A stretch of DNA of 64,000 bases from Rhodococcus sp. UNC23MFCrub1.1. GTDB taxonomy: Bacteria; Actinomycetota; Actinomycetes; Mycobacteriales; Mycobacteriaceae. The position numbers and the translations under genes were made by a program. Shown here piece after piece: positions 35,740 to 44,609 of the stretch (position 1 is its first letter; each line of letters opens with the position of its first letter). The notes beneath the pieces are model-generated. The model searched no databases, was not told the origin of the DNA, and worked only from the letters and a program-made list of their open reading frames with translations. The DNA is taken from the NCBI RefSeq assembly GCF_000686025.1, contig NZ_JMLQ01000006.1, positions 1 through 64,000 of the forward strand. The letters run 5' to 3'.

Positions 35740-36954
35740 GTGACGGCGCATTCGGACGGCGACACCGATGCGGGAGCCGACCAGCGCACTCCGCTGGTGC
35801 AACCGCCGAAGCTGCGGACCGAGGCCGATCGCGGCGCGACCCGGTTGGAGCTGTTCTTCGACCTCGCCTACGTGCTGGTCGTGCACCAACTCGCACTCGC
35901 ACTGAAGGACGACCTTCGCTGGCAGGGCATCGCCGAGTTCGCGGGAATCTTCGCCGTCACGTGGTGGTCCTGGGTGACCACCACGTTGTACGCCAACAGG
36001 TTCGACACGAACGACGTCCTGTACCGATTGCTGAAACTCGCCGCCACCTTCGCCGTGGCGGTGATGGCCGCCAGTGCCGCGACGGCGGTGGGCGGCGACG
36101 GGACCGTCGCCTTCGGAGCCGGGTACATCGCGACGCGGGTGATTCTCGCCGGTCTGTATCTTCGCGCACGGCGGCACATCCCCGACGTCCGCGTCACGAT
36201 CGATCTGTACCTCGCGGCCACCGGCGTCAGTATCGTGATGTGGACGGTCTCGCTGCTCACCCCGTCACCGATCACCTACCTGCTGTGGGCGGTGGGAATC
36301 ATGGTGGAGGCCGCGGCGCCGTTCGCCGCGACCCACTGGGGACCGGATGTGCCGCTGCACCTCGAGCATCTGCCGGAGAGGTTCGGGCTCTTCGTCATTC
36401 TCGTTCTCGGTGAGTCGATCTCGGCTGTGGTGCTCGGGATGCACGTTACCCACTGGATGTTCTCGTCCGTCGCCGTCGCGGCACTCGGATTCACGATCGC
36501 TGCAGCCGTGTGGTGGATGTACTTCGACATCGGCGGCGCGGAGGCCAAGACGGAGATCCAGGACGACGAGCGGGTGGTGGGCAGTGGCCGTGCCGACGGG
36601 TACGTCTACGGGCACCTCCCTCTCACCCTGGGTGTCGCTCTCCTCGGCGTCGGGATCCAGCAGTACGTCCTGCATCCCGTCGGCGAACTGACCGATGCCG
36701 GGCGCTGGGCCCTGTCCGGTGGGGTGGCGCTGTTCGTCGTCGGGATCTGCGCCGTTCTCGGCTGGAGTTCTGGCGACTGGAGAACGGTGTTCCCGTGGCC
36801 GGCGCTGGCCATTCCCGTCGTCGTCGTGCTGGGTCTCGTCGACACCAGGCTCCCGTTCGCCTCGGCCATCGTCCTCGCTGTCGGCGCGATCACGGCCGTC
36901 GTCACCGGGGTGATCCGTCGGCGCCGCAGTCCGGTCGACACGACCGAGACCTGA
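35740..36954 (+). CDS. low temperature requirement protein A (LtrA) family membrane protein
   Basis: A 404-residue protein. The LtrA signature DRGATRLELFFDLAYVLVVHQLA follows a 30-residue polar N-terminus, then about ten transmembrane helices; a mid-protein FGLFVILVLGESISAVV segment is also typical. The name comes from a Listeria mutant unable to grow in the cold; the biochemical role is not known. GTG 35740 follows a weak GGTGGTGA. It ends 8 bp from the convergent hydrolase gene. Confidence 0.85.
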   Translation: MTAHSDGDTDAGADQRTPLVQPPKLRTEADRGATRLELFFDLAYVLVVHQLALALKDDLRWQGIAEFAGIFAVTWWSWVTTTLYANRFDTNDVLYRLLKLAATFAVAVMAASAATAVGGDGTVAFGAGYIATRVILAGLYLRARRHIPDVRVTIDLYLAATGVSIVMWTVSLLTPSPITYLLWAVGIMVEAAAPFAATHWGPDVPLHLEHLPERFGLFVILVLGESISAVVLGMHVTHWMFSSVAVAALGFTIAAAVWWMYFDIGGAEAKTEIQDDERVVGSGRADGYVYGHLPLTLGVALLGVGIQQYVLHPVGELTDAGRWALSGGVALFVVGICAVLGWSSGDWRTVFPWPALAIPVVVVLGLVDTRLPFASAIVLAVGAITAVVTGVIRRRRSPVDTTET

Positions 36955-36962
36955 CGCCGGGG

Positions 36963-37820
36963 CTATCGGTCCCGGCCGGCGTGGTCGAGCAGCACGTCCG
37001 CCGCGTCTCCCGGGTGACTCCAGGGCCACCAGTGCTTCGCGTCGACCTCCAGGACGGTCAGGTCGGGGACCCAGCGGTCGACGTCCTGGACCAGATCGGG
37101 GGAGAGGAAGCGATCCTTCAGCGGAACCACGACGAGTGTGGGTACGTCGCATCGCGGTGGTGGCCCGGACAGCATGCGCCGAATGATGTTGGCGCGGTAG
37201 AGCTCGACACCGCGCTGCATGTTCAGCGGATCCGCGGCGGGAGCGGGGTCCGCGGGACCGGCCTGGACGAACAAAGTCGGAACGTACTTTCCCAGGACCG
37301 GCACGTGGAAGCCCCAGATGTACCACGACCGGGCGAGCTGACCGAGCACCGACGGCCACTGGGTGGGCCGCAGTCCGCGCCGACGCGACGTCTCGCGGAG
37401 GTGGTCGATGCTGGGACCGGAGACGGAGGTGAACGATCCGAACACCTCGGCGGCGCGGGGATCGCGCATCGGCTCCCACATCTGCACCGAACCCCAGTCG
37501 TGGGCGAAGGCGTGGACCGCTCCGCGGAGATCGGGGATCGACTGGACCACCGCATAGGTGTCGTCGGCCAGGCGTTCGATGGCGAACGACTCGGACCGTT
37601 CCGGGTGCTCGACGACGGTGCGGCCACCACCGCGCGTGTCGTAGGCGATGACGCGGGCGCGATCACCGATGGCGTCGATCATCGGGTGAAACATGGTGTG
37701 GTCGTCCGGATACCCGTGCACGAGCAGCACCGTCGTGTCCGACTCCGGATCGCCGTACTCGAACACGGCCAGTGCGGCACCCGTCGAGTGAGCGGTCCAC
37801 CTGCTGTGCGGCTCGGTCAT
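36963..37820 (-). CDS. alpha/beta hydrolase, epoxide-hydrolase (EphD-like) group
   Basis: A 285-residue hydrolase. LLVHGYPDDHTMF forms the oxyanion region, AHDWGS carries an Asp nucleophile as in epoxide hydrolases, and the catalytic His is in DAKHWWPWSHP. The sequence is like the hydrolase half of mycobacterial EphD, but the fused SDR half is absent. ATGA overlap with the upstream TetR gene and GTGA overlap of that with the amidohydrolase make a three-gene coupled operon. The last 130 bp are duplicated at 35178-35308. Confidence 0.85.
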   Translation of the reverse strand: MTEPHSRWTAHSTGAALAVFEYGDPESDTTVLLVHGYPDDHTMFHPMIDAIGDRARVIAYDTRGGGRTVVEHPERSESFAIERLADDTYAVVQSIPDLRGAVHAFAHDWGSVQMWEPMRDPRAAEVFGSFTSVSGPSIDHLRETSRRRGLRPTQWPSVLGQLARSWYIWGFHVPVLGKYVPTLFVQAGPADPAPAADPLNMQRGVELYRANIIRRMLSGPPPRCDVPTLVVVPLKDRFLSPDLVQDVDRWVPDLTVLEVDAKHWWPWSHPGDAADVLLDHAGRDR

Positions 37821-38422
37821 CCTGCCTCGCTCCTTCTGTACAGCGACTCTCCTCGGAGCAGTCGCGCGACGAGGTGCAGCCGCACCTCGTCCTGCTCGGG
37901 CTGCGGATGCACCACGGCGGAGAGGGCTTCCCCGTCGAGGAGGTGTACCACCGTGAAGAGCACCGTATCGAGTTCCGCCGCGGGAATCGTGCCCGCGATC
38001 GGCAGCGAGCGTCCGAGGTCGGTGATCTCCTGGTGGTAGCGCACGGTGAACGGAACGAGACGCTCCCGCAGTGCATCGTCACTCCGGGCGGCGATGAGCA
38101 GCTCGTACCAGGCACCGTTGATCGGCGCCCGGCACGCGGCGCGCAGCAACGTCAGGCAGTGCTCGACGGACGCCGAGCCGAAGCCGGACAGCCCGGCGCG
38201 GAACTCCTCGAACTGGCGCCTCCGGACCTCGTCCGCCGCGGCCACGACGAGATCGAGACGGGTGGCGAAGTGCCGGAAGAGCGCACCCGACGACACTCCC
38301 GCGCGGGTCACCACCTCGTTGACCGTCGTGGCGGCGTAACCCTTCTCGCACAGCGACGCGATGGTCGCGTCGAGGAGTCGCGCGATGGTGTCGGTGCGGC
38401 GCTCTTCCTGCGTTCGTCTCAC
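37817..38422 (-). CDS. TetR-family transcriptional regulator
   Basis: A 201-residue regulator. The helix-turn-helix is TTVNEVVTRAGVSSGALFRHFATRLDLV at about residues 32-59. The rest is a helical ligand-binding domain. The start is GTG 38420-38422, overlapping the amidohydrolase stop by 4 bp. Because it is the middle gene of an operon, it is co-expressed with the enzymes it may control. Confidence 0.87.
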   Translation of the reverse strand: MRRTQEERRTDTIARLLDATIASLCEKGYAATTVNEVVTRAGVSSGALFRHFATRLDLVVAAADEVRRRQFEEFRAGLSGFGSASVEHCLTLLRAACRAPINGAWYELLIAARSDDALRERLVPFTVRYHQEITDLGRSLPIAGTIPAAELDTVLFTVVHLLDGEALSAVVHPQPEQDEVRLHLVARLLRGESLYRRSEAG

Positions 38423-40194
38423 ACGGACACGGTAGTGGCCGCAGGTGTCCTCACGCCCGCTCGCAGGAATCGGCCCGCCCGCTCGGACACCCCGAACCAG
38501 GAGGCGAATCGGCCCTCGCGATACGCGACTCGTCCGCCGACGAGCGTCGCGGTGACCGCGGTGTCGTTACGGTTGACCATGCGGCTGAGACCCCCGAATT
38601 CCGGCATCGTCTCCTCGTTGTACGCGTCGACCTCGTCCGTCAGGCCGGCGGGATTCACCACGACGATGTCGGCGCGATCGCCGAGACGCAGGTGGCCGGC
38701 GTCGACGCCGTAGAAGTCGGCGAGCTCGCCGCTGAGCTTGTGAGCCGCCTGGCCGACCGTCAGGAACGACTCGCGGGCGTCGTTCACGCGCCGCAGCAGG
38801 CGGATGCCGAAGTTGTAGAACGCCATGTTGCGCAGGTGCGCCCCGGCATCGGAGAACCCCACCGTCACACCGGGCTTCGTGATCAGCTTGTCCATCTGCT
38901 TCTGGCGATGATTGGCGATGGTGGTGTGCCAGCGTAGTTTCCGGCCGTGCTCGACCACCAGGTCGAGGAAGGCGTCGACGACGTGGATCCCCTGCTCCCG
39001 TGCCAACTCTGCGATGTTCTTGCCGATGACGGACGAGTCGGGGCATTCGGTGATGATGACGTCGCCGAAGTCTCGGTGCCACACACGGGAGGAGAACTTC
39101 TTCTCGAAGTCGGCGCGGAACCAGCGTCGATACGCCTCGTCCTTCAGCAGTTCGTTACGGCCGAGCTCCTCACGAAGGTGCAGAGCTGCTCTGCCGGAAC
39201 CGAATTCCTCGAAGACGACCAGGTCGATTCCGTCGGAGTAGACGTCGAACGTCGTGGGCAGGTGCTGCCAGCGGAACTGCCCCTTGCCCGGCCCGTTCAC
39301 CGCAGCGGCCAGCGGACCGAAGATGTGGTGGATCCACGGCGAGGCCTTGGCGTCGGCGGCGGCCAGCAGCGAGACCTTCAGTGCGCGTCGGCCGATGCCC
39401 GTCGCGGCGCCGAGGAAGAACACCATGTCGTACTTGGTGTTCAGGTTCGGAATGCTCTGCAGCAGACGGCCGCGGCGACGCAGGATCTTGTGCAGACGCC
39501 GGAACTCCGACCACGACGCGTAGGACGACGGCAGCGAGCGCGAGCGGTATCGATCCCCGTCCAGCTTGTCCCAGGGATTGGTCATCGTGGACATGCCGAG
39601 CATGCCCGCGTCGAGTGCCTTCTCGAGAGCGTCCGCCATCTGCGCCGTCTCCTCGCGCGTCGGTCGCTGGGAGCGGTCGGTCGACCGGTCGAGTCCCATG
39701 ACGTGGGCGCGCAGGTCCGAGTGCCCCACCAGCGCAGCGATGTTCGGTCCGAGCGGGAGGCGCTCGAGCGCGGCGATGTACTCCTCCGGGCCCGACCAGG
39801 TCTTGTGCGTGTCGACGGCCTTGAGCACGTGATCGCGGGGGAGGGCCTCGACGCGGCTGAACAGGTCGGCGATGTCGACGGGAGTGGAGTACAGGGTGGA
39901 GAGCGAACAGTTGCCGAGCAGCACCGTCGTCACGCCGTGGCGCACCGACTCGCTCAGGCCCGGCCCCACCAGGACCTCCGCGTCGTAGTGAGTGTGCACG
40001 TCGACGAATCCCGGCATGACCCACTGGCCGGTGGCGTCGATGACCTCGGTGTCCGGTCCGACGTCGAGCGCGTCCGAGGACACGGCACGGACCACGCCGT
40101 CGACGATGCCGACATCACGGCGAACTCCCGGCCCACCATCTCCGTCGAAGACGGTCCCGCCGCTGATCACCACATCGAAGTGCGACTCGTTCAT
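38419..40194 (-). CDS. D-aminoacylase/N-acyl-D-amino-acid deacylase-like amidohydrolase
   Basis: A 591-residue metal-dependent amidohydrolase. The metal ligands are VDVHTHYDAEV (HxH) near residue 65 and the late FSDAGAHLRNM Asp; GHSDLR lies between. The C-terminal beta-sandwich carries LRLGDRADIVVVNP. The family cleaves N-acyl groups from D-amino acids or related amides, but many actinobacterial members have unknown substrates. GGAGGTCAC directly precedes ATG 40192-40194. It is the first gene of an operon with a TetR regulator and an EphD-like hydrolase. Confidence 0.8.
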   Translation of the reverse strand: MNESHFDVVISGGTVFDGDGGPGVRRDVGIVDGVVRAVSSDALDVGPDTEVIDATGQWVMPGFVDVHTHYDAEVLVGPGLSESVRHGVTTVLLGNCSLSTLYSTPVDIADLFSRVEALPRDHVLKAVDTHKTWSGPEEYIAALERLPLGPNIAALVGHSDLRAHVMGLDRSTDRSQRPTREETAQMADALEKALDAGMLGMSTMTNPWDKLDGDRYRSRSLPSSYASWSEFRRLHKILRRRGRLLQSIPNLNTKYDMVFFLGAATGIGRRALKVSLLAAADAKASPWIHHIFGPLAAAVNGPGKGQFRWQHLPTTFDVYSDGIDLVVFEEFGSGRAALHLREELGRNELLKDEAYRRWFRADFEKKFSSRVWHRDFGDVIITECPDSSVIGKNIAELAREQGIHVVDAFLDLVVEHGRKLRWHTTIANHRQKQMDKLITKPGVTVGFSDAGAHLRNMAFYNFGIRLLRRVNDARESFLTVGQAAHKLSGELADFYGVDAGHLRLGDRADIVVVNPAGLTDEVDAYNEETMPEFGGLSRMVNRNDTAVTATLVGGRVAYREGRFASWFGVSERAGRFLRAGVRTPAATTVSV

Positions 40195-40254
40195 GTGACC
40201 TCCATCACTGTGCGATGGGCTCACCGTAACTTAGAGAGTGATCACTCGCAATAG

Positions 40255-40325
40255 TGGGACTTCGTCCCCCGTGTGCCTTTTGCGCATCTCCGGATACGCA
40301 AAGGGCGCACGGGGCCGAAGGCCAC
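40255..40325. repeat. long hairpin repeat, copy B (terminator of secA2)
   Basis: This is the most complete copy. GTGGGACTTCGTCCCCCGTG and GTGCCTTTTGCG on the left pair with CGCAAAGGGCGCACGGGG and CCGAAGGCCAC on the right around a CATCTCCGGATA loop, giving arms of about 30 bp. It ends exactly at the base before the secA2 stop codon, so it is most likely its terminator; it lies upstream of the amidohydrolase start. Confidence 0.8.
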
Positions 40326-42548
40326 TCAGAACGCGAGTGGACGGTGCGACTCGCGAACATAGGTCCAGGTCGAAGACGGACGCACCAGCCCCGCCGACTC
40401 GAGGTCCACGCCGTCGTCGTCGATCGTCGAGGTCAGGAAGGTGCGGTCGGACTCCTCGAGGGCACGGGACTGCACCTCGGCGAACGCCTCGATCGCGATG
40501 CGGTGGTACTCGTCGAGCGGGTTCTGTCGGCCGAGTGCCCGGAGATGAATGCTCTCGCGTACATCTCCGAGGTGCGCCAGGTAGTCGGACCACGCGCGGT
40601 CGAGATGGTGGAGAACGATGCGCCGGGCGGCGCGTACGCGGGCGTCGGAGTCGACGGCCTCCAGTTCCGCGGCACGCTCGGGATTGCGGGTGGCCAGCAG
40701 GTCCCACGCCTCGTCGGTGCCGAGCAACGCGGCCCGACGCGTGTCGAGGATGTCGCGGTGTTGGGCGGTCAGTTGGTTGTACCGCCAGGTGGACGCGTGG
40801 GTGTCGAGCATCGCGCCCTCCGCGACGCGCTGCGCGTGGTCGATGCGCTTGGCCGCGACCTCCGTCTCGAGGAAACCCGTGTCGTCGGGGTGGCCGGGGC
40901 GATCGCTCTTCTCCAGGTAGCGCGTCACCAGCGAGTCGTCCCAACTGGCGAAGAACACGGAGCGGCCCGGATCACCCTGTCGCCCTGCGCGTCCCCGTAG
41001 TTGGTTGTCGAGGCGCTCGGTGACGTACCGCGCGGTGCCGACCACGAGAAGGCCGCCGAGATCGGTCACGCCGTCCCCGAGCCTGATGTCGGTGCCGCGG
41101 CCGGCGATCTGCGTCGAGACGGTCACCGCACCGCGCAGTCCGGCCCGCGCGATGATCTCGGCCTCCTCCGCGTCGTTCTTCGCGTTGAGGGCGACCACCG
41201 GCACTCCGGCGTCCTCGAGCCGGGCGGCCAGCGACTCGGACTCCTCGACGTCGTGCGTCCCCACGAGCACGGGCTGCCCCGTGGCGTGGGCTTCCAGCAC
41301 CGCGGCGACGACGGCCGCGTTCTTCTCGGGAGCGGTGGCGTACACGCGGTCGACCTCGTCGACGCGGACGAGCGGCTCGTTCGGCTCGACCACCGACACC
41401 CCGAGGCCGTAGAACGTCCGAAGCTGTTCTCCTGCTGCGAGAGCCGTTCCGGTCATTCCGCACACGCGGCGGTACCGACCCATCAGGGCCTGCACGGTGA
41501 TGGTGTCCAGGACCTGCCCGGTCTCCGTGCGCGCCAGGCCTTCCTTCGCTTCGACCGCGGCCTGGAGACCGTCCGGCCAACGCTGCAGCTCCGCGACACG
41601 GCCGCGGGAGGCGTTGACCAGCTGTACCCGACCGTCCCGCACGATGTAGTCGACATCCCTGCGTACCAACACCTCTGCGTGCAGGGTGAGATTGACGCGC
41701 ACCAACGTGGTGCCGACGTGCTCCTCGCTGTACAGATCGATCCCGCCCAGTGCGTCCTCGAGCTTCTCGGCCCCGGCATCGGTCAGGAACACGTTGCGAC
41801 GCTCGGCGTCGACCTCCCAGTCGGTGTCCGCGTCGAGGGATCGCACGGCGTCGAGCACGTCGTCGGCCGACACGTCCTGATCGATCGAACCGGCGAGAAC
41901 CAAGGGCACCAGAGCTTCGTCGACGAGCACCGAGTCGGCCTCGTCGACGACGGCGACGTCCGCGGTCGGGGAGACGAGCAATTCGACATCGTCCACCAGA
42001 TGATCGCGCAGCACGTCGAAGCCCACCTCGTTGACCGAGGCGTAAGTGACATCGCACCCGTAGGCAGCGCGCCGCTCGTCCGCCGTCGACTCCGCCGTGA
42101 TCCACCCGACCGTGACTCCGAGAGCGTCGTAGAACGGGCCCATCCACTCGGCGTCGCGTCGAGCGAGGAAGTCGTTGACCGACACCACGTGCACGTCCCT
42201 GCCCTGCAGCACGTAGGCGGCGGCCGCGACGGCGCCGGAGAGCGTCTTCCCCTCACCCGTCGCCATCTCGATCACGTCGCCCTCCAGCAGCCGTACGGCT
42301 CCGTAGAGCTGAGTGTCGAAGGGGCGCAGGTACAACGCGCGATCGGACGCCTCGCGGGCGAGCGCGAGGAACGCGGGCACGTCGAGGGAGCCGGCTCCGC
42401 GCAGACCGTCGGCCGCGGCACGCAGACCGTCCGCGTCGAGGTCGCGGTGGCGGTCCTCTAGCGCTCGGGCGGCATCCACGGCACCTCGCGACCGCGCATG
42501 CCCCTTCGCGACCGAACGACCGAGCAGGGACCAGAACCGTGACGCCAT
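40326..42548 (-). CDS. secA2: accessory protein translocase ATPase SecA2
   Basis: A 740-residue SecA. Walker A is MATGEGKTL, the DEAD box is [12 protein letters not shown], and the second motor domain has [12 protein letters not shown] and GRQGDPGRS. It lacks the C-terminal zinc-binding tail of housekeeping SecA and is shorter, as expected for SecA2, which drives export of a small set of proteins through SecYEG in Mycobacteriales. ATG 42546-42548 lies 7 nt after TAGCCT with no ribosome binding site, suggesting a leaderless transcript. The upstream region is strongly structured. Confidence 0.9.
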   Translation of the reverse strand: MASRFWSLLGRSVAKGHARSRGAVDAARALEDRHRDLDADGLRAAADGLRGAGSLDVPAFLALAREASDRALYLRPFDTQLYGAVRLLEGDVIEMATGEGKTLSGAVAAAAYVLQGRDVHVVSVNDFLARRDAEWMGPFYDALGVTVGWITAESTADERRAAYGCDVTYASVNEVGFDVLRDHLVDDVELLVSPTADVAVVDEADSVLVDEALVPLVLAGSIDQDVSADDVLDAVRSLDADTDWEVDAERRNVFLTDAGAEKLEDALGGIDLYSEEHVGTTLVRVNLTLHAEVLVRRDVDYIVRDGRVQLVNASRGRVAELQRWPDGLQAAVEAKEGLARTETGQVLDTITVQALMGRYRRVCGMTGTALAAGEQLRTFYGLGVSVVEPNEPLVRVDEVDRVYATAPEKNAAVVAAVLEAHATGQPVLVGTHDVEESESLAARLEDAGVPVVALNAKNDAEEAEIIARAGLRGAVTVSTQIAGRGTDIRLGDGVTDLGGLLVVGTARYVTERLDNQLRGRAGRQGDPGRSVFFASWDDSLVTRYLEKSDRPGHPDDTGFLETEVAAKRIDHAQRVAEGAMLDTHASTWRYNQLTAQHRDILDTRRAALLGTDEAWDLLATRNPERAAELEAVDSDARVRAARRIVLHHLDRAWSDYLAHLGDVRESIHLRALGRQNPLDEYHRIAIEAFAEVQSRALEESDRTFLTSTIDDDGVDLESAGLVRPSSTWTYVRESHRPLAF

Positions 42549-42824
42549 GATCGCCAGGCTACCGACGGGCCCGTAGGTGCGGCCGCAAGCCGTGTGCACA
42601 CCCCCAGCGGTGAGCGCACACGGTCTGCGGCCGGTGGGGAGGGGTGTGCGGTCACCAGAAGGGGTGCGCACACCCGTTGTCGCAGCGCGTCCGACGCGGG
42701 AACCGCCTCATCTGAGACGGTCGCGGCCGGACGGCTAGAGAGGACGACGTTCACCATGGTCACCGTGGGCATCGCATGGCTGCGCGACGTGCGTTGTTCG
42801 AAGGTCCAGGCCACCGACGGGCCG
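42549..42824. other. structured intergenic region upstream of secA2
   Basis: A 276-bp stretch with no convincing gene. It holds the secA2 -10 box (AGGCTA on the plus strand, 42556-42561) and then two long inverted repeats. In the first, GCCGCA and CCGTGTGC (about 42573-42594) pair with GCACACGG and TGCGGCC (about 42617-42633). In the second, GGGTGTGCG (from about 42643) pairs with CGCACACCC (to about 42677). The hairpins face both secA2 and the end of the Lrp gene, so they may terminate Lrp or bind a regulator. Confidence 0.6.
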
Positions 42825-43283
42825 TCACGCAGGAGTGATGCGCCGACTCGGGAGAGGGCTCGAGTACACGACGTTGGTGGTGATGGAGCCGAGGGTGGCG
42901 AGCCGGCCGGTGACACGTTCGAGATCCCGCATCGAGCGGGCGAGGACCTTGATGATGAAGCAGTCGTCACCCGTGACGTGATGCGCCTCGATGATCTCCG
43001 GGGTGGACGCCACCAGTGCGTCGAACGGACCGTAATTCCCCGACGGGTACGCCAGGCGGACGAACGCCGAGACCGTGTAGCCGAGCGCCTCGGTGTCGAC
43101 GGTGACGGAGTAGCCGGTGATGACGCCGATGTCGGTCAGGCGACGGACGCGGTCGGCCGTCGCACTCGACGACAGGTTCACCACTCGGGCCAGATGTGCA
43201 ACGGTCGCGCGCCCGTCACTCTGCAGCTCTTTTAGCAGTCGCCGATCGATCTCGTCGACCTCGGGGTGTGGATTACGCGGCAC
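42825..43283 (-). CDS. Lrp/AsnC-family transcriptional regulator
   Basis: A 152-residue regulator. The winged helix is near residues 10-50 (DEIDRRLLKELQSDGRATVAH, then NLSSSATADRVRRL), and the C-terminal RAM effector domain contains HHVTGDDCFIIKV. The family senses amino acids. The start is GTG 43281-43283, 7 nt after a TATCGT box. It is divergent from a rhodanese gene, an arrangement often seen in actinobacteria and proteobacteria, which suggests that it controls the rhodanese. Confidence 0.9.
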   Translation of the reverse strand: MPRNPHPEVDEIDRRLLKELQSDGRATVAHLARVVNLSSSATADRVRRLTDIGVITGYSVTVDTEALGYTVSAFVRLAYPSGNYGPFDALVASTPEIIEAHHVTGDDCFIIKVLARSMRDLERVTGRLATLGSITTNVVYSSPLPSRRITPA

Positions 43284-43290
43284 AAAGAAA

Positions 43291-43296
43291 ACGATA
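43291..43296 (-). promoter_or_regulatory. -10 box of the Lrp gene
   Basis: On the minus strand TATCGT ends 7 nt before the GTG start codon. The gap (TTTCTTT) has no ribosome binding site, so the message is probably leaderless. Confidence 0.45.
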
Positions 43297-43376
43297 CCGG
43301 CCGATCGACGCCGGATCGTGCGATCAGCCGGTGATCACCACTTCTCCCAGTCGCCCGAACAGGATTGGCTGAGGCC

Positions 43377-43796
43377 ATGGAAAAGACACCGTCCGCCGCC
43401 GACTTCTTCGCCGCGAAACTGAGGTTCGAGACCGATCCCGCCGATCTCGCCGCCGAGCGATTCCGCGGTGCGGGGCCGCTGGTCATCGACGTTCGTTCGG
43501 ACGCGTCCTGGAGTGCGGGGCGCATTCCGGGAGCGGTGCACATCGTCGGGGCCGATCTGGGCACGCGCATCGCCGAGGTGGAGCCGGATCGCGACGCCGA
43601 CATCGTCGTCTACTGCTGGGGACCGGGGTGCAACGGCAGCACCCGAGCGGCCCTGACGCTCACTCGCCTCGGCTACTCCCGCGTGCGGGAGCTGATCGGG
43701 GGATTCGAGTACTGGGCACGGGAAGGTTTCGCCGTCGTGTCCGACACCGGACGTACACGGCGAGCGCCCGATCCGCTCACCGCTCCGACGACGTGA
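43377..43796 (+). CDS. rhodanese-like sulfurtransferase domain protein
   Basis: A 139-residue single-domain rhodanese. LVIDVRSDASWSAGRIPGAVHI is the family opening, and the active-site loop is VYCWGPGCNGSTRAA with the sulfur-carrying Cys. These proteins transfer sulfane sulfur, for example to cyanide or thiols. ATG 43377 is used; an in-frame TTG at 43365 is possible. It is divergent from the Lrp gene and overlaps the convergent hydrolase by 20 bp. Confidence 0.87.
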   Translation: MEKTPSAADFFAAKLRFETDPADLAAERFRGAGPLVIDVRSDASWSAGRIPGAVHIVGADLGTRIAEVEPDRDADIVVYCWGPGCNGSTRAALTLTRLGYSRVRELIGGFEYWAREGFAVVSDTGRTRRAPDPLTAPTT

Positions 43797-44583
43797 CCTC
43801 ACTCAGCCACCTGGACACGAGTTCGACGGCCTCCGGCGCGGCCACGGCCGTCGCGTGGTCGTACCCGCGGAGCTCTTCGTACTCGGCGCCGGCGATCAGC
43901 GATGCGGTGCGACGGGTGTCGTCGATACGCTGGACGTCGCGGGAGCCGACGTAGAACAGTGTCGGCGCCGTGATGGCGCGGACGGCGTCGTCGGCGATAC
44001 CGGGATCGTCGTCCGATGCCCGGAAGTAGGCGGCCAACGCTTCGGAGTCGTTGCGCAGGAACGCGGCTCGGGTGCCGGAGTCGACCGGGAAGCCGCGGCG
44101 GTTCGCCCACTCGTCGACGAACCCGTCCATTCCCCGTTCGGCGAGGACGTCGGCGCTGCCGTCGAAGAACAGGCTGTCCAGCGCGCCCTTCTGCGGCCCC
44201 GATCCGGCTCCGCCCACGACGAGTGATGCGACACGCTGGGGAGTGCGGGTGACCAGATTGAGGCCGGACCGACCGCCGAACGAGTAGCCGACGTAGTGCG
44301 CGGCGGACACGTCCGCCGCGTCCAGGACGGCGACCAGATCCTCGCTGACACGGTCCATCGAGTAGGCCTCGACGTCGCGAGGAGCCTCGCTCCGGCCATG
44401 TCCACGCTGGTCCACGAGGATCAGGCGGTACCGGTCGCGTAGCGCACGGACGTAGCCGAAGGTGCGCCAGATCTGGTGCGACAACAGGCTGCCGTGCACC
44501 AGCATCACCGGCGGGCCGGTGGGGTCACCCGTCACCGACCAGGCGATGCGGGTGCCGTCCACCGGGTTCGTCGCGAAGTCCAC
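43777..44583 (-). CDS. alpha/beta fold hydrolase
   Basis: A 268-residue hydrolase: LVHGSLLSHQIW (oxyanion), VDQRGHGRSE, and nucleophile elbow GYSFGGRS (Ser). A late His in YDHATAV completes the triad. The substrate is unknown. GTG 44581-44583 is the start; a nearby ATG is out of frame and no clear ribosome binding site is seen. The ABC-F gene lies 26 bp upstream on the same strand, so co-transcription is possible. Confidence 0.85.
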   Translation of the reverse strand: MDFATNPVDGTRIAWSVTGDPTGPPVMLVHGSLLSHQIWRTFGYVRALRDRYRLILVDQRGHGRSEAPRDVEAYSMDRVSEDLVAVLDAADVSAAHYVGYSFGGRSGLNLVTRTPQRVASLVVGGAGSGPQKGALDSLFFDGSADVLAERGMDGFVDEWANRRGFPVDSGTRAAFLRNDSEALAAYFRASDDDPGIADDAVRAITAPTLFYVGSRDVQRIDDTRRTASLIAGAEYEELRGYDHATAVAAPEAVELVSRWLSEVTSSER

Positions 44584-44609
44584 GGTGCCATGGTCGCAGG
44601 TGGGCGATC

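Noticed and set aside
42594..42824. Possible small genes in the secA2-Lrp gap (for example ATG at 42757 on plus)
   Set aside because: No ribosome binding site, no conserved-looking protein, and the frame runs antisense through the Lrp gene; the inverted repeats explain the region better.
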